A stretch of 64,000 nt of DNA from Bacteroidales bacterium (GCA_016290215.1 JAEETH010000011.1:23918-87917), one strand, 5' to 3'. Shown: positions 34,992 to 43,703, counted from the first letter of the stretch. Made by a program: numbers and translations. The notes: generated by a model not told the origin, from the sequence alone.

Positions 34992-35020
34992 GAGGGTGGG
35001 CGTAACGCCTGCCCTCTTTT
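34992..35020 (+). terminator. Terminator closing the island
   Basis: GAGGGTGGGCG (34992-35002) pairs with CGCCTGCCCTC (35006-35016) across TAA, with two wobble pairs, followed by TTTT. It marks the right end of the 30.4-35.0 kb transcription unit. Confidence 0.8.
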
Positions 35021-35085
35021 GTAAACAAGCTGTTTATACACAACAAACATGTCGGAATTCTTGCAAGTAAGAATACAAAAAAGTG

Positions 35086-35706
35086 ATGATGAAAGTATTA
35101 CTTACCGGTTTTGAGCCTTTTGGTCAAGAAAAAGTGAATCCTTCATGGGAAACAGTGAAAGCGTTTCCTGAACTCAGGGAAGATGTTGAGGTCTTGAAAA
35201 TATGTCTGCCTGTCTCGTTTCAAAAAGCAGTGACGATGCTGGAGCAGGCCGTTGACGATTATCGTCCCGATGTGCTGCTGAGCATCGGGCAAGCTGGAGG
35301 ACGCTGTGCAATCGAAGTGGAGCGTGTTGCCATCAACATGGTTGACAGTAAAAAGCCCGATAATGATGGCTATCAGCCTCAGGAGTGTCAATTGCGAGCA
35401 GATGCCCCGAATGCTTACTTCAGCAACTTGCCGCTGAAACGGCTGGTGGAAGCTATTCAAGATGAAGGTATCCTTGCGGCCATCTCCAATAGTGCTGGAC
35501 TTTACGTGTGCAATAGCGTTTTTTATACTGCCATGCATTTGGTATATAGCAAATATCCAAACATGCAAGCAGGATTCATCCATGTCCCTTATCTGCCTTG
35601 CCAGGTCGTGGGCAAAAACAAGCAGCCATCTATGTCTACCGAAACAACAGTACTGGCTTTAATAGCTGTAATACAAGCGTTGATGGCTTGTAATCAAATG
35701 GTTTAA
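35086..35706 (+). CDS. pcp: Pyroglutamyl-peptidase I (C15)
   Basis: 206 residues from the ATG at 35086 (or the next ATG at 35089). The start VLLTGFEPFGQEKVNPSWET is the family signature. The segment SIGQAGGRCAIEVERVAIN includes the catalytic Glu. The catalytic Cys is in ISNSAGLYVCNSVFYTAMH and the His in GFIHVPYLP. It removes N-terminal pyroglutamate from peptides in the cytoplasm. It follows the island terminator, so it probably has its own promoter. Confidence 0.92.
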   Translation: MMKVLLTGFEPFGQEKVNPSWETVKAFPELREDVEVLKICLPVSFQKAVTMLEQAVDDYRPDVLLSIGQAGGRCAIEVERVAINMVDSKKPDNDGYQPQECQLRADAPNAYFSNLPLKRLVEAIQDEGILAAISNSAGLYVCNSVFYTAMHLVYSKYPNMQAGFIHVPYLPCQVVGKNKQPSMSTETTVLALIAVIQALMACNQMV

Positions 35707-35768
35707 TCCTTGTCATCAAGAATAATCCTTATAACAGAGGCTAAAAAATAAGTAATCAATTTTTCGCT

Positions 35769-37469
35769 ATGGGTTTTCAGCGTATAAAAAAAGAACTCGC
35801 ACGGGTGTTTGACGACAATCTCCGCACCAGGCAGTGGCAAAACGTGGTTGATTATATAATCATTGGGTTGATTGTTATCAGCACCATAGAGGTGTTTCTG
35901 TCTACCTATGAAAATATCGTTGAGAAATATGGACATATCTTGAAATTTATCGATTGGTTTACCACCATTTTCTTTACCATAGAAGTCACTTTAAGAATCT
36001 GGACTGCCGACCTTCAAGATGCAAGATTCAAAGGATTTAAAGGGAGGTTGCGTTATTGCTTCACGTTTTACGGGTTAATAGATATACTATCAACATATTC
36101 TTTTTATTTACACTTCTTCATGCCAATGCCGTATGCCGCGCTGAAGATCTTGAGGGTTTTCCGCTTATTGCGCATTTTTCGCTATATGAAGTCGTTCCGC
36201 ATTTTGGGCGATGCGATTTCGTCAAAAAAGCAGGAACTAACGGTTAGCTTGGCTTTCTTGTCTATCTTGACGGTTATCTTGTCATTCTTGTTGTATTTTG
36301 CCGAACATGCTGCACAACCGGAATTGTGCGAAAATGGTTGGAAAACCATGGTCTGGGCATTCGCCAAATACCTCGGCGACCCGGGAAAGATTGCAGATTT
36401 CCCGATGGTCACATTTTGGGGAAACTTAATCGCAATAATCGTGGGAGTGCTTGGCATTGCCATATTCGCTGTACCTGCTGGTTTGATCAGTTCTGGTTTC
36501 ATCGAAGTGATGGATGAAAGAAGAAAAACAGAGGAAACCAAAAAGAATGTGGAAAAAATGCATTTGGCATTTGAGCGTAAGCTTGACAGACCTACTGGAT
36601 TTCAAATCGTGCCAGCGTTTGTTTCTATTGCCGATGTGCAGTCTCGATTGAAAATGAGTGAAAATGACATATTCGATGCATTGGCCAATGCGGAAGATTT
36701 CCGGCTTGTGAATTTGGCTACCACACAACCGGTCAACCAGCATCCAGAAGACAGACTCGTAATCGAACACTATCAGCTCAACCGCCCCTATGGTGTTTGC
36801 ATTGACAGAGGTTCAGCGGTCACTATAGTCTCTCCTTCTTCTCTGGTGGATCCCATTATGGGATATTTTTCTTATTATCTCGCTAAGATTGGAGGCTTTA
36901 ACTATGTCAGCAGGGAGATAGGTGAAACAAGACCGTATAAATCATTTTATTTAATAGATAAGGCAAACGAACCTCCGTTTTTAAAGGAATATATGGAAGA
37001 TTTGAATCGCTTTGCAGCTGTTGACGGCAGTTGGATTATCACCTTGTTGGCAGCAAGTGGTGCAAATGAGCCAGAGTATCCGACGCAATTCCATTTTACC
37101 TATGGAGGGAAAAAAGGAGATGAAACTTATAATGGCGAAAACCTGACCATTCATGATTTTAATACCTTTGATTCCTTATATAAGGATTTGTCAAATCGGT
37201 TAGAGAGAGAATTTGAATATGTTTCTGATTGCCAGCGATATCACGACACTTCAAATCTCAAATTGTTTGTCCGTCATCTTGAGCATACCGAAAAGATAAA
37301 CGCATTGATGTTGCGCATAGCATGGAAAGCAACTTGTTGGGATATGCGAAGAATACAAATAGCAAAAATCCTTTCCGATACCTTTGCAACATATCTGTTA
37401 GGTGGGATCAATCCATACTCAGATGAGTTGAAAAAGAAAGGAATGGGGTATTCTGATTATTGTGAATAA
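35769..37469 (+). CDS. Six-helix ion channel with unusual pore and long cytoplasmic domain
   Basis: 566 residues. Residues about 25-240 form an S1-S6 voltage-sensor-type unit; S4 is LKILRVFRLLRIFRYMKSFR, with Arg/Lys every third position. The pore loop between S5 and S6 reads WAFAKYLGDPGKIADFPMVT and lacks the TVGYG filter of K+ channels, though S6 (GVLGIAIFAVPAGLISSGF) is normal. About 320 residues of soluble C-terminal domain follow. It belongs to the ion_trans superfamily, but ion specificity is unclear. Confidence 0.75.
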   Translation: MGFQRIKKELARVFDDNLRTRQWQNVVDYIIIGLIVISTIEVFLSTYENIVEKYGHILKFIDWFTTIFFTIEVTLRIWTADLQDARFKGFKGRLRYCFTFYGLIDILSTYSFYLHFFMPMPYAALKILRVFRLLRIFRYMKSFRILGDAISSKKQELTVSLAFLSILTVILSFLLYFAEHAAQPELCENGWKTMVWAFAKYLGDPGKIADFPMVTFWGNLIAIIVGVLGIAIFAVPAGLISSGFIEVMDERRKTEETKKNVEKMHLAFERKLDRPTGFQIVPAFVSIADVQSRLKMSENDIFDALANAEDFRLVNLATTQPVNQHPEDRLVIEHYQLNRPYGVCIDRGSAVTIVSPSSLVDPIMGYFSYYLAKIGGFNYVSREIGETRPYKSFYLIDKANEPPFLKEYMEDLNRFAAVDGSWIITLLAASGANEPEYPTQFHFTYGGKKGDETYNGENLTIHDFNTFDSLYKDLSNRLEREFEYVSDCQRYHDTSNLKLFVRHLEHTEKINALMLRIAWKATCWDMRRIQIAKILSDTFATYLLGGINPYSDELKKKGMGYSDYCE

Positions 37470-37486
37470 TAAAAAACGAGAGATAA

Positions 37487-37795
37487 ATGTTAGTAACCGC
37501 CTTATTATGGCTTTTTCAAAAGATTTCGCCAATACTCACCATCCTTGGAGCATTGGTGCTTTTCGGCGATGGCTTTGAAGGATATGAATTTATTGTCGGA
37601 GCGATTTTGGCGGTGATTGGCTTCATTGTCGGCTGGTCAGCATGGGGTCAGGAAGTGCCGCCGCGCTGGTTTTGGGTGAAGTCGAAACTCGAATTGTTTG
37701 ACAATCGGGCCTGGAATGCGTTCAGTTACGCTCTCCAGTTTTTCTTGATACCTTTTGGCGTCACTGGAATCATTACGATTGTTGATATGTTGTGA
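37487..37795 (+). CDS. Small membrane protein
   Basis: 102 residues with three predicted membrane helices (LLWLFQKISPILTILGALVL, then FIVGAILAVIGFIVGW, then a C-terminal helix near FFLIPFGVTGIITIV). It starts 17 bp after the channel gene and may be its partner. No family recognised. Confidence 0.55.
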   Translation: MLVTALLWLFQKISPILTILGALVLFGDGFEGYEFIVGAILAVIGFIVGWSAWGQEVPPRWFWVKSKLELFDNRAWNAFSYALQFFLIPFGVTGIITIVDML

Positions 37796-37797
37796 TG

Positions 37798-37851
37798 AAT
37801 AGGGATTCCATCCGCGATTATCATGAGATGGTTCATGGAGATCTAGATTGA
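37798..37851 (+). pseudogene. 3' fragment of a coiled-coil gene, copy 1
   Basis: The frame encodes NRDSIRDYHEMVHGDLD and a stop. It matches the end of the fragment at 39235-39417 (NRDSIRDYHEMALGDME). It sits directly after the small membrane protein and has no start. Confidence 0.6.
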
Positions 37852-37855
37852 GGTT

Positions 37856-39061
37856 TCAATAGAGAAATCCAAAAGCCCAAAGGGGTATCTTTCGCATATA
37901 AGCTGACTCAATGCCATCAGCGGCAACGTATGCGTTTTCTTGTCCGACCAGTTGGCTGAAACCTTTGTCCTGGCCGCCCACTTCTACAACGATGTCGCCA
38001 TCAATTCGGAAGTCACCTTTCTTGAATCCGGCATATTCCACCACATGGCCCGCCGAAGCCAATTGGTTGGCAAAGAATGTCTCACGTGCCGTCCCTATTT
38101 CTGGGTTTTCTTGACTGAGCGTATAAAGCAGGTTGGTGTTGTCGAGATACATCTTGTCGGGCTTTTGCAAATCCGTAACGCTTTTCAGGTCTGTGAACAA
38201 ACGACGAATCAAGCGAGCCTCATCTAAATGGGTAAGGTATTTCAACGTGGATAGCCGACTAATTCCCGAGGCCTTCGACAGTTTTGCAATATCCACCTCG
38301 TAAGGTACCATTTGGGAAATCACATGCAACAAGGCCTTAACCTGACGGGTGTAACCCACGTCTAAACTGCGGTATTTTGTCAGTTCGACGTCAATGATAT
38401 AGTTAATCGTGTTTTCCAACTTGTCGTAATACTCTTGCTTTTGTTCAAAATAGAAAGGGTAGTAGCCGAATTGCAGATAACGCCCGAAGTGCTCTAAAGG
38501 ATGGCATTTCGAGATCACTTGCATGCAAAACTCCGTTGGCTTTTCCAACAATTGCTCCAATGATATGGGCTTGATGTCAAGCCCTATGTCAAGATGCAGG
38601 AACTCGCGCAGCGACAGTCCTGGCATGTCATACGGCATCAGGCGTCGTGACAGATCTGCTTGCCCGTCATTGATTTGGATAAGCGACGAGCCGCTCAGCA
38701 CGATATTCAGCTCGCGGTATAGGTCGTAGATTTCCTTGATTTCCCGACTCCATCCCGGATACTTGTGTACCTCGTCAATGAAAAGCCATTTTCCTCCCAA
38801 CTTTACGAAGTTATCAGCCAAGTCAAGTAAAGAGTGCGCGGCAAAATAGTTCGTATCGGCCGAACAATAGAGCACATGCCGGTCGCCAGCGGCGAAATTC
38901 TGCTTGATGTATTGTTGCATCAATGTCGATTTGCCCACGCCCTTGGGACCTCTGATGACAATCAGACGTGAGCTCCAATTCACCCGTTGCATATAGTCGC
39001 GGATGTATTCCATCGGAACTGTTGAAAGATAGGCATCATGGCGCTTAAACAGACTTTCCAT
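37856..39061 (-). CDS. AAA ATPase with C-terminal DUF4143-type domain
   Basis: 401 residues. P-loop IRGPKGVGKSTLMQQYI is at about residues 36-52, Walker B LFIDEVHKYPGW at about 93-104, and a sensor LSGSSLIQ follows. A winged-helix-like stretch lies around residues 250-300 (KLSKASGISRLSTLKYLTHL), and the C-terminal domain contains DIVVEVGGQDKGFSQLVGQE. Proteins of this class (AAA_14 plus DUF4143) are abundant in Bacteroidota; functions are largely unknown. Direct repeats 33 bp apart lie upstream of the start. Confidence 0.8.
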   Translation of the reverse strand: MESLFKRHDAYLSTVPMEYIRDYMQRVNWSSRLIVIRGPKGVGKSTLMQQYIKQNFAAGDRHVLYCSADTNYFAAHSLLDLADNFVKLGGKWLFIDEVHKYPGWSREIKEIYDLYRELNIVLSGSSLIQINDGQADLSRRLMPYDMPGLSLREFLHLDIGLDIKPISLEQLLEKPTEFCMQVISKCHPLEHFGRYLQFGYYPFYFEQKQEYYDKLENTINYIIDVELTKYRSLDVGYTRQVKALLHVISQMVPYEVDIAKLSKASGISRLSTLKYLTHLDEARLIRRLFTDLKSVTDLQKPDKMYLDNTNLLYTLSQENPEIGTARETFFANQLASAGHVVEYAGFKKGDFRIDGDIVVEVGGQDKGFSQLVGQENAYVAADGIESAYMRKIPLWAFGFLY

Positions 39062-39121
39062 ATCATTTTGTTTTTAAATGCGTTTGTTTACGCAAGTGAA
39101 TATTCTTTTTGCAAAAGTGAT

Positions 39122-39173
39122 AATCATAATAAACATTTCTTTTTATAATATGTAAATCATGATAAACACTTTC
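39122..39173. repeat. 33-bp-spaced direct repeats upstream of ATPase 1
   Basis: AATCATAATAAACATTT (39122-39138) and AATCATGATAAACACTT (39155-39171) match at 15 of 17 positions and are exactly 33 bp apart. They lie 60-110 bp before the start codon at 39061 of the minus-strand ATPase. Confidence 0.6.
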
Positions 39174-39234
39174 GGACTGCAAAAATAATATGTTTTTCTA
39201 AAATACCCTATTTTTATGGTGAAAAGTTTATTGA

Positions 39235-39417
39235 TTGCATGTGCTTGAAAAGAAGGCAACCATTACCGATGCCGCCGACCTGAAAACCATCAACAAGCAA
39301 ATCAACGCCTTGCAGGAAGAAATCGGGAGGTTGAAAAGCGATATCCGTCTTTATGCAAGCCTAAACAGGGACTCCATCCGCGATTATCATGAGATGGCTC
39401 TTGGGGATATGGAGTGA
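39235..39417 (+). pseudogene. 3' fragment of a coiled-coil gene, copy 2
   Basis: 60 residues are readable, with a coiled-coil character: ITDAADLKTINKQINALQEE, then IGRLKSDIRLYASLNRDSIR and a final DYHEMALGDME. The first part reappears at 40893-40961, the last part at 37798-37851. There is no convincing start codon, so this is probably the leftover end of a larger gene. Confidence 0.55.
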
Positions 39418-39424
39418 AAAGCCG

Positions 39425-39513
39425 AAATTTTGAGAATTTTGCGGATTTGCGCATAATAAATTTTGAGAATTTTGCGTTTTTCGGCGGAATAAATTTTGAG
39501 GAAAGAAATAAAA
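39425..39513. repeat. 33-bp tandem repeats before ATPase 2
   Basis: AAATTTTGAGAATTTTGCG starts at 39425 and 39458, and a partial third copy (AAATTTTGAG) starts at 39491: exactly 33 bp each time. They end just before the -7 element at 39517. Confidence 0.7.
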
Positions 39514-39516
39514 CGC

Positions 39517-39524
39517 TATTTTTG
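39517..39524 (+). promoter_or_regulatory. -7 element of ATPase 2
   Basis: TATTTTTG matches TAnnTTTG. The start would be near 39530, so the GTG at 39527 cannot be the start codon and the ATG at 39545 is chosen. Confidence 0.6.
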
Positions 39525-39544
39525 CAGTGTCAAATCAGCAAGTT

Positions 39545-40888
39545 ATGGAACCGAAGAGACTCTTTAAGCGAAAAATATATGACCGCCTGCTCAAATGGAA
39601 GCAAGAAAGTAACGGGAAAAGTGCTCTCCTCATAGAAGGTGCCCGTCGTATAGGCAAGTCAACCATTGTAAAAACCTTCGCGCGAAATGAATATAAATCG
39701 TTCATTCTCATTGATTTCACCACATGTTCGCAAGAAGTCAAGAACCTCTTCAACGATGTTTCCGACCTCAATTACATATTTTTGAGGCTTCAATTGGCAT
39801 ACGATGTGCAATTGGTTGAACGTAAGTCGCTCATCGTTTTTGACGAGGTTCAGTTTCAGCCCCTTGCCCGTCAAGCGATAAAGTCGTTCGTGGAAGACCA
39901 TCGTTACGATTACATTGAAACAGGTTCCCTGATTTCCATCCGCAAGAACACAGAGAACATACTCATTCCCAGTGAAGAGGAACGTGTCAGCATGTATCCG
40001 ATGGATTACGAAGAGTTTCGCTGGGCCATGGGCGACACGGCAACTATTCCATTGCTCCGTGGAGTTTGGGAACATCCTCAGCCACTGAACGAAGTCCATC
40101 GCAAACTCATGCGCGACTTCCGTCTTTATATGCTTGTCGGGGGCATGCCCCAGGCCGTGGATGCCTATTTGGAATCCAACAACTTCGAGGTGGTCGACCG
40201 CGCCAAAAGACTCATACTTGATTTGTATGATGAGGATTTTGGGAAAATCGACCCATCGGGAAAAGCTGCACGGATTTTCGCCGCCATTCCGGCACAACTC
40301 AACAGCAATGCTTCTCGCTATCAGATTTCCAGTGTAATTCCAAAGGCAAGAAATGAAGACTATATAGAGTTGATTTCTGAAATGGAGAAGTCAAAAACGG
40401 TGAATATCTCCCACCACTGCGACGATCCGAATGTCGGCCTTGGAAGCACAGAGGATTTGGAACAGTACAAAATGTTTGTCGGCGACACGGGTCTCTTTGT
40501 CACGCTTGCGTTTCGCGACAAGGCGTTTACGGAAAATGTCATCTATGAGCGTCTCCTTAGCGACAAATTGGCAACTAACCTTGGGTATTTATATGAGAAC
40601 ATCGTTGCCCAGATGCTCACGGCTTCAGGCAACAAACTTTTCTATCATTCTTGGCCTACCGAAAGCGGCAAACACAACTATGAGGTCGACTTCCTTTTAT
40701 CTCGAGGAACCAAGATTCTGCCGATTGAGGTGAAATCATCTGCCTACAAGACGCATGCATCATTAGACACCTTTTGCAAGAAGTTCTCGTCGCGCATTAC
40801 CAATGAACGTTACCTGATTTATGCGAAAGATTATGCCCATGAGGGAGCAGTGAAGTATCTGCCTGCTTATTTGGCGTATTTTCTATAG
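39545..40888 (+). CDS. AAA ATPase with C-terminal DUF4143-type domain
   Basis: 447 residues from the ATG at 39545. P-loop IEGARRIGKSTIVKTF is at about residues 30-45, Walker B SLIVFDEVQFQPLARQ at about 95-110, and ETGSLISIRKN follows. The C-terminal domain carries YEVDFLLSRGTKILPIEVKS, the D...E-V-K pattern of a PD-(D/E)xK-like nuclease fold, so a cleavage role is possible. It shares the KRKIY..LL.WK start with the remnant at 29711-29871. The gene lies between two fragments of the same coiled-coil gene. Confidence 0.82.
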   Translation: MEPKRLFKRKIYDRLLKWKQESNGKSALLIEGARRIGKSTIVKTFARNEYKSFILIDFTTCSQEVKNLFNDVSDLNYIFLRLQLAYDVQLVERKSLIVFDEVQFQPLARQAIKSFVEDHRYDYIETGSLISIRKNTENILIPSEEERVSMYPMDYEEFRWAMGDTATIPLLRGVWEHPQPLNEVHRKLMRDFRLYMLVGGMPQAVDAYLESNNFEVVDRAKRLILDLYDEDFGKIDPSGKAARIFAAIPAQLNSNASRYQISSVIPKARNEDYIELISEMEKSKTVNISHHCDDPNVGLGSTEDLEQYKMFVGDTGLFVTLAFRDKAFTENVIYERLLSDKLATNLGYLYENIVAQMLTASGNKLFYHSWPTESGKHNYEVDFLLSRGTKILPIEVKSSAYKTHASLDTFCKKFSSRITNERYLIYAKDYAHEGAVKYLPAYLAYFL

Positions 40889-40892
40889 TCAG

Positions 40893-40961
40893 AATCCCTT
40901 TACCGACGCCGAAGAACTGAAATCCATCAACAAGCAAATCAACGACTTGCAGGAAGCTTAA
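40893..40961 (+). pseudogene. 3' fragment of a coiled-coil gene, copy 3
   Basis: NPFTDAEELKSINKQINDLQ and EA, then a stop. It matches the middle of the fragment at 39235-39417 (TDAADLKTINKQINALQEE). Confidence 0.55.
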
Positions 40962-40963
40962 CC

Positions 40964-43516
40964 TTATAGTTTCGCAATCACCTTGAGCATTTGTTCGCCC
41001 AAGCCAATCGTGTAGCCCTGTTTCACAAACACCACCTCGCTGTTGGCGTTGGCGATGATGAAAATGGGGCGACTGTCGGTGTTGAGGTGCAGACCGTCAA
41101 CGATTTCATCGCGGATATTGCCTTCATCGAGGCCGTAGACGATGCCTTCGGGCAATTCGTTGAAGTTCTTCAGCTTGAACTTGTCGTAATCCTCTTTGCT
41201 GCTAAAGACGAAAATCATCGGTAGGCTGCTATTCTCAAAGTCTTTGCGGAAGGCGGCGATGTCCTGCATGGCATGTGTCGTCGGCTCGCTGCCTTGGTCT
41301 AAGAGGCCAAGGATGAAATATTCGTCTTGGATGAGCTGTTTGGCGTTGCCCACTTCGCCCGTCTCAGGGTCGGTGAATTTGCTGTCGGCATAAAAACTGC
41401 CGACAACATGAAGCTCGTCATCGGGCTGACGAAGAGTAAGGTTCACATGGGTGGTCTCGTCCGCCTTGATGGTAAAGAACTCGCTGTGGGTCAGGGCGGT
41501 ACCGTCCTCCAAGCGGGTGCCTGCCGTGAGGATGTAATAGCCTTCGTCCAAGGGCGTGGGATGGTCGAAAGAGGAAAGCATCATGCCATCGTCGATGCCA
41601 GGGTCTTTGGCGTCGTAGGCCAAGAGGCGGAAGCTGTTGCCATCGAACTTCTTGATGCTGAAGTGGGTGTAGTATTTCGGGTCGGCGACTGAAGCGGTGG
41701 GGTAGTAGTGGATATCTAAATACCCGATAGCCGTGTTGGCAGGCTCGGCGGCTTCGAAGTCTACATTGGTCCAATCCTTGCCAAAATATTGCACATTGCC
41801 GTTCACCGGGTTGATTTGTGCGGCGATGCCCAAACTCCTTGCCATGCTGACGAAGAGGATGTCGCGGGAATGGCGGTCGGCCTTGCGTGCCTTCAGCACG
41901 CCCAAAGGCGAAATCGGAATACGTTGTAAAGCCAAGTTGTCGTCGGTTTTGATGTTGTTTTTCACCCAATCGACCAACAGGGCGGGATTGTCATGGTATT
42001 GCTGTCTCTCCGCTTCGGGGAAGAACTCGGTGAGGGTTTTGCGATAAGGCACAATCATTTCGTTGCTCACGTGTGGGCTGAGGATGTATTGTGCATAGAG
42101 CTCGGGCGGCATGGAGATGATGGATTGTTCGAGACCAGGCGTGTTGTCGAGATGGTCTTTCAAAACTTCGAGGCTGACGTCGCGTAAATCTTTGTCGGAG
42201 ATGTTTCTGAGCAACTCCACGGCTTTGATTTCTTGGTTTTTGCTTTGGGCATAGTTCACGAAATCGGCGATAGTTTGGTAGTTACCCCAAGTCTTTTCAT
42301 AAATGCGGCACAGGGTTTTGTTGCCCGTGTTCAGGATCAGTTCTTGCTGGGCTTTCTTGCAGTTGGCGATATAGGCATTCCGCAATGAATCTTCATAGGC
42401 AATGCGACGGTCGTTCTCGGCACGCATCTCAGCCGTCACTTCAGGCAAGACACTGGTCGGAGCGGGTGGCACCATGTCGAATTCGAAGACTTCTTCGGTG
42501 CCTTCCTCATGGTTGAGGGTTATAGTGACATTCTTTTTTTCGCCTGACTTGAACACTTGGAAGCCGAACTTGCCGTCCTTTGAGGCGTAGGCCATCATGC
42601 AGCCCAAACCGGCGGTGAGCCAGGTCTGACCGTTCTCGTCGGTGGTCTTCGTGACGACGGTGCAGAACTCGGCGTAGTTGTAGATCTTGAACTCCACGGG
42701 CAGGTTGGCCTGTGGCTTGCCGTCCATGTCCACGACAGTGAAGGTAGTCTTGACAGTCTTTCCGTAGTTGTCCACCACGTTGATTTCCGTGTAGTTGGCA
42801 CTACGGCTGATGACCTCTTCGGGGCCGTCGTAGTCGCCAAACACGCGCGTGTGTAATAATAAGGTGCGCGAGGCGGGCTCATTGAACCAGCCCAAGTCGA
42901 GCACAGGCTCGGGCTCGCAGGCGCCGAGGAAATGCCAATTCCCATCCACCCAGGCCTCCACCCAGGCGTGGTTGTCGTCGCAGTGGGCCCAACGCGGGGT
43001 ATAGACCTGTCGGGCCGGGATGCCCACGGTACGCAAGGCGGTCACTAACAGTGTCGACTCTTCGCCGCAGCGACCCCACGAGGTCTTGATGGTGGCCATT
43101 GGGGCGCTGGTGCGGCTGTCGCTGCCTTTGTAGTTGACGTGCTCGTGGCACCAGTGGTTCACTTCGAGGACGGCGTCATATAAAGAAAGGTCTTTCACAC
43201 GCGCTTTCAGCTCCTCGTAATAGGTGGCGCGGAAGCGGTCGAGGTTCTCGTTGTTGACGCGCACAGGCACAACGAAATGCTTGAACTCGCGTTCGGGGAC
43301 GTTGTTGCCCCATGGCATCTCTTCTTTGGCCAGGAAGGCATAGTGGATGCACTCGCGGTAATAGTCTTCAGTGTAGTCCACGCTGTCGCCGAGCGGCATG
43401 TATTGGTAGAGGAACTGTAAGGCTTGTTTTTCGTTGAAGGTCGTTTCCTTTTCCGACGAGCAGGCCGAGAAGAACGCTGCTGAAAGGATGGCAAAGGTGA
43501 GGATGATGTTTTTCAT
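40964..43516 (-). CDS. Transglutaminase-like lipoprotein
   Basis: 850 residues. A lipoprotein signal ends in LSAAFFSACSSE (Cys at about residue 19). Residues about 120-230 hold the transglutaminase-like core: Cys in SWGRCGEESTLLVTALRTVG, His in DDNHAWVEAWVDG, and Asp in EPEPVLDLGWF. A carboxypeptidase-regulatory-like beta domain follows (DMDGKPQANLPVEFKIYNYA). The last about 160 residues look like a thioredoxin-type or beta-rich region (FILGLLDQGSEPTTH). It is probably attached to the outer membrane or exposed in the periplasm; substrate unknown. Confidence 0.75.
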   Translation of the reverse strand: MKNIILTFAILSAAFFSACSSEKETTFNEKQALQFLYQYMPLGDSVDYTEDYYRECIHYAFLAKEEMPWGNNVPEREFKHFVVPVRVNNENLDRFRATYYEELKARVKDLSLYDAVLEVNHWCHEHVNYKGSDSRTSAPMATIKTSWGRCGEESTLLVTALRTVGIPARQVYTPRWAHCDDNHAWVEAWVDGNWHFLGACEPEPVLDLGWFNEPASRTLLLHTRVFGDYDGPEEVISRSANYTEINVVDNYGKTVKTTFTVVDMDGKPQANLPVEFKIYNYAEFCTVVTKTTDENGQTWLTAGLGCMMAYASKDGKFGFQVFKSGEKKNVTITLNHEEGTEEVFEFDMVPPAPTSVLPEVTAEMRAENDRRIAYEDSLRNAYIANCKKAQQELILNTGNKTLCRIYEKTWGNYQTIADFVNYAQSKNQEIKAVELLRNISDKDLRDVSLEVLKDHLDNTPGLEQSIISMPPELYAQYILSPHVSNEMIVPYRKTLTEFFPEAERQQYHDNPALLVDWVKNNIKTDDNLALQRIPISPLGVLKARKADRHSRDILFVSMARSLGIAAQINPVNGNVQYFGKDWTNVDFEAAEPANTAIGYLDIHYYPTASVADPKYYTHFSIKKFDGNSFRLLAYDAKDPGIDDGMMLSSFDHPTPLDEGYYILTAGTRLEDGTALTHSEFFTIKADETTHVNLTLRQPDDELHVVGSFYADSKFTDPETGEVGNAKQLIQDEYFILGLLDQGSEPTTHAMQDIAAFRKDFENSSLPMIFVFSSKEDYDKFKLKNFNELPEGIVYGLDEGNIRDEIVDGLHLNTDSRPIFIIANANSEVVFVKQGYTIGLGEQMLKVIAKL

Positions 43517-43533
43517 AGATGGATTATTTGCTG

Positions 43534-43541
43534 CAAAGATA
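43534..43541 (-). promoter_or_regulatory. -7 element of the transglutaminase-like gene
   Basis: The plus-strand CAAAGATA reads TATCTTTG on the minus strand, 18 bp before the ATG at 43516. Confidence 0.55.
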
Positions 43542-43600
43542 GTGTTTATTTCAATCCTTCCATCAGGAACTTCCTCAAATGTAGGTGGGTGATGCCTTGG

Positions 43601-43703
43601 ATATTTCTTTTATGGAAGAAATTTTCTACAAAAACAGGAAATATTTCCTTTATAGAAGAAATTTCCTTGAAAAGCTTGAAATTCTTCTTTTATAGAAGAA
43701 ATT
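43601..43703. repeat. Three 40-bp iterons
   Basis: Units start at 43601, 43641 and 43681. Each contains TTTATRGAAGAAATT, and each core (ATTTCYTTTATRGAAGAAAT) is nearly palindromic. The spacing is exactly 40 bp. They lie between the divergent transglutaminase-like gene and the promoter of the structured RNA candidate. Confidence 0.65.

Noticed and set aside
39425-39513. CRISPR array from the 33-bp repeats
   Set aside because: Only two to three units; the repeats are AT-rich and sit at promoters.
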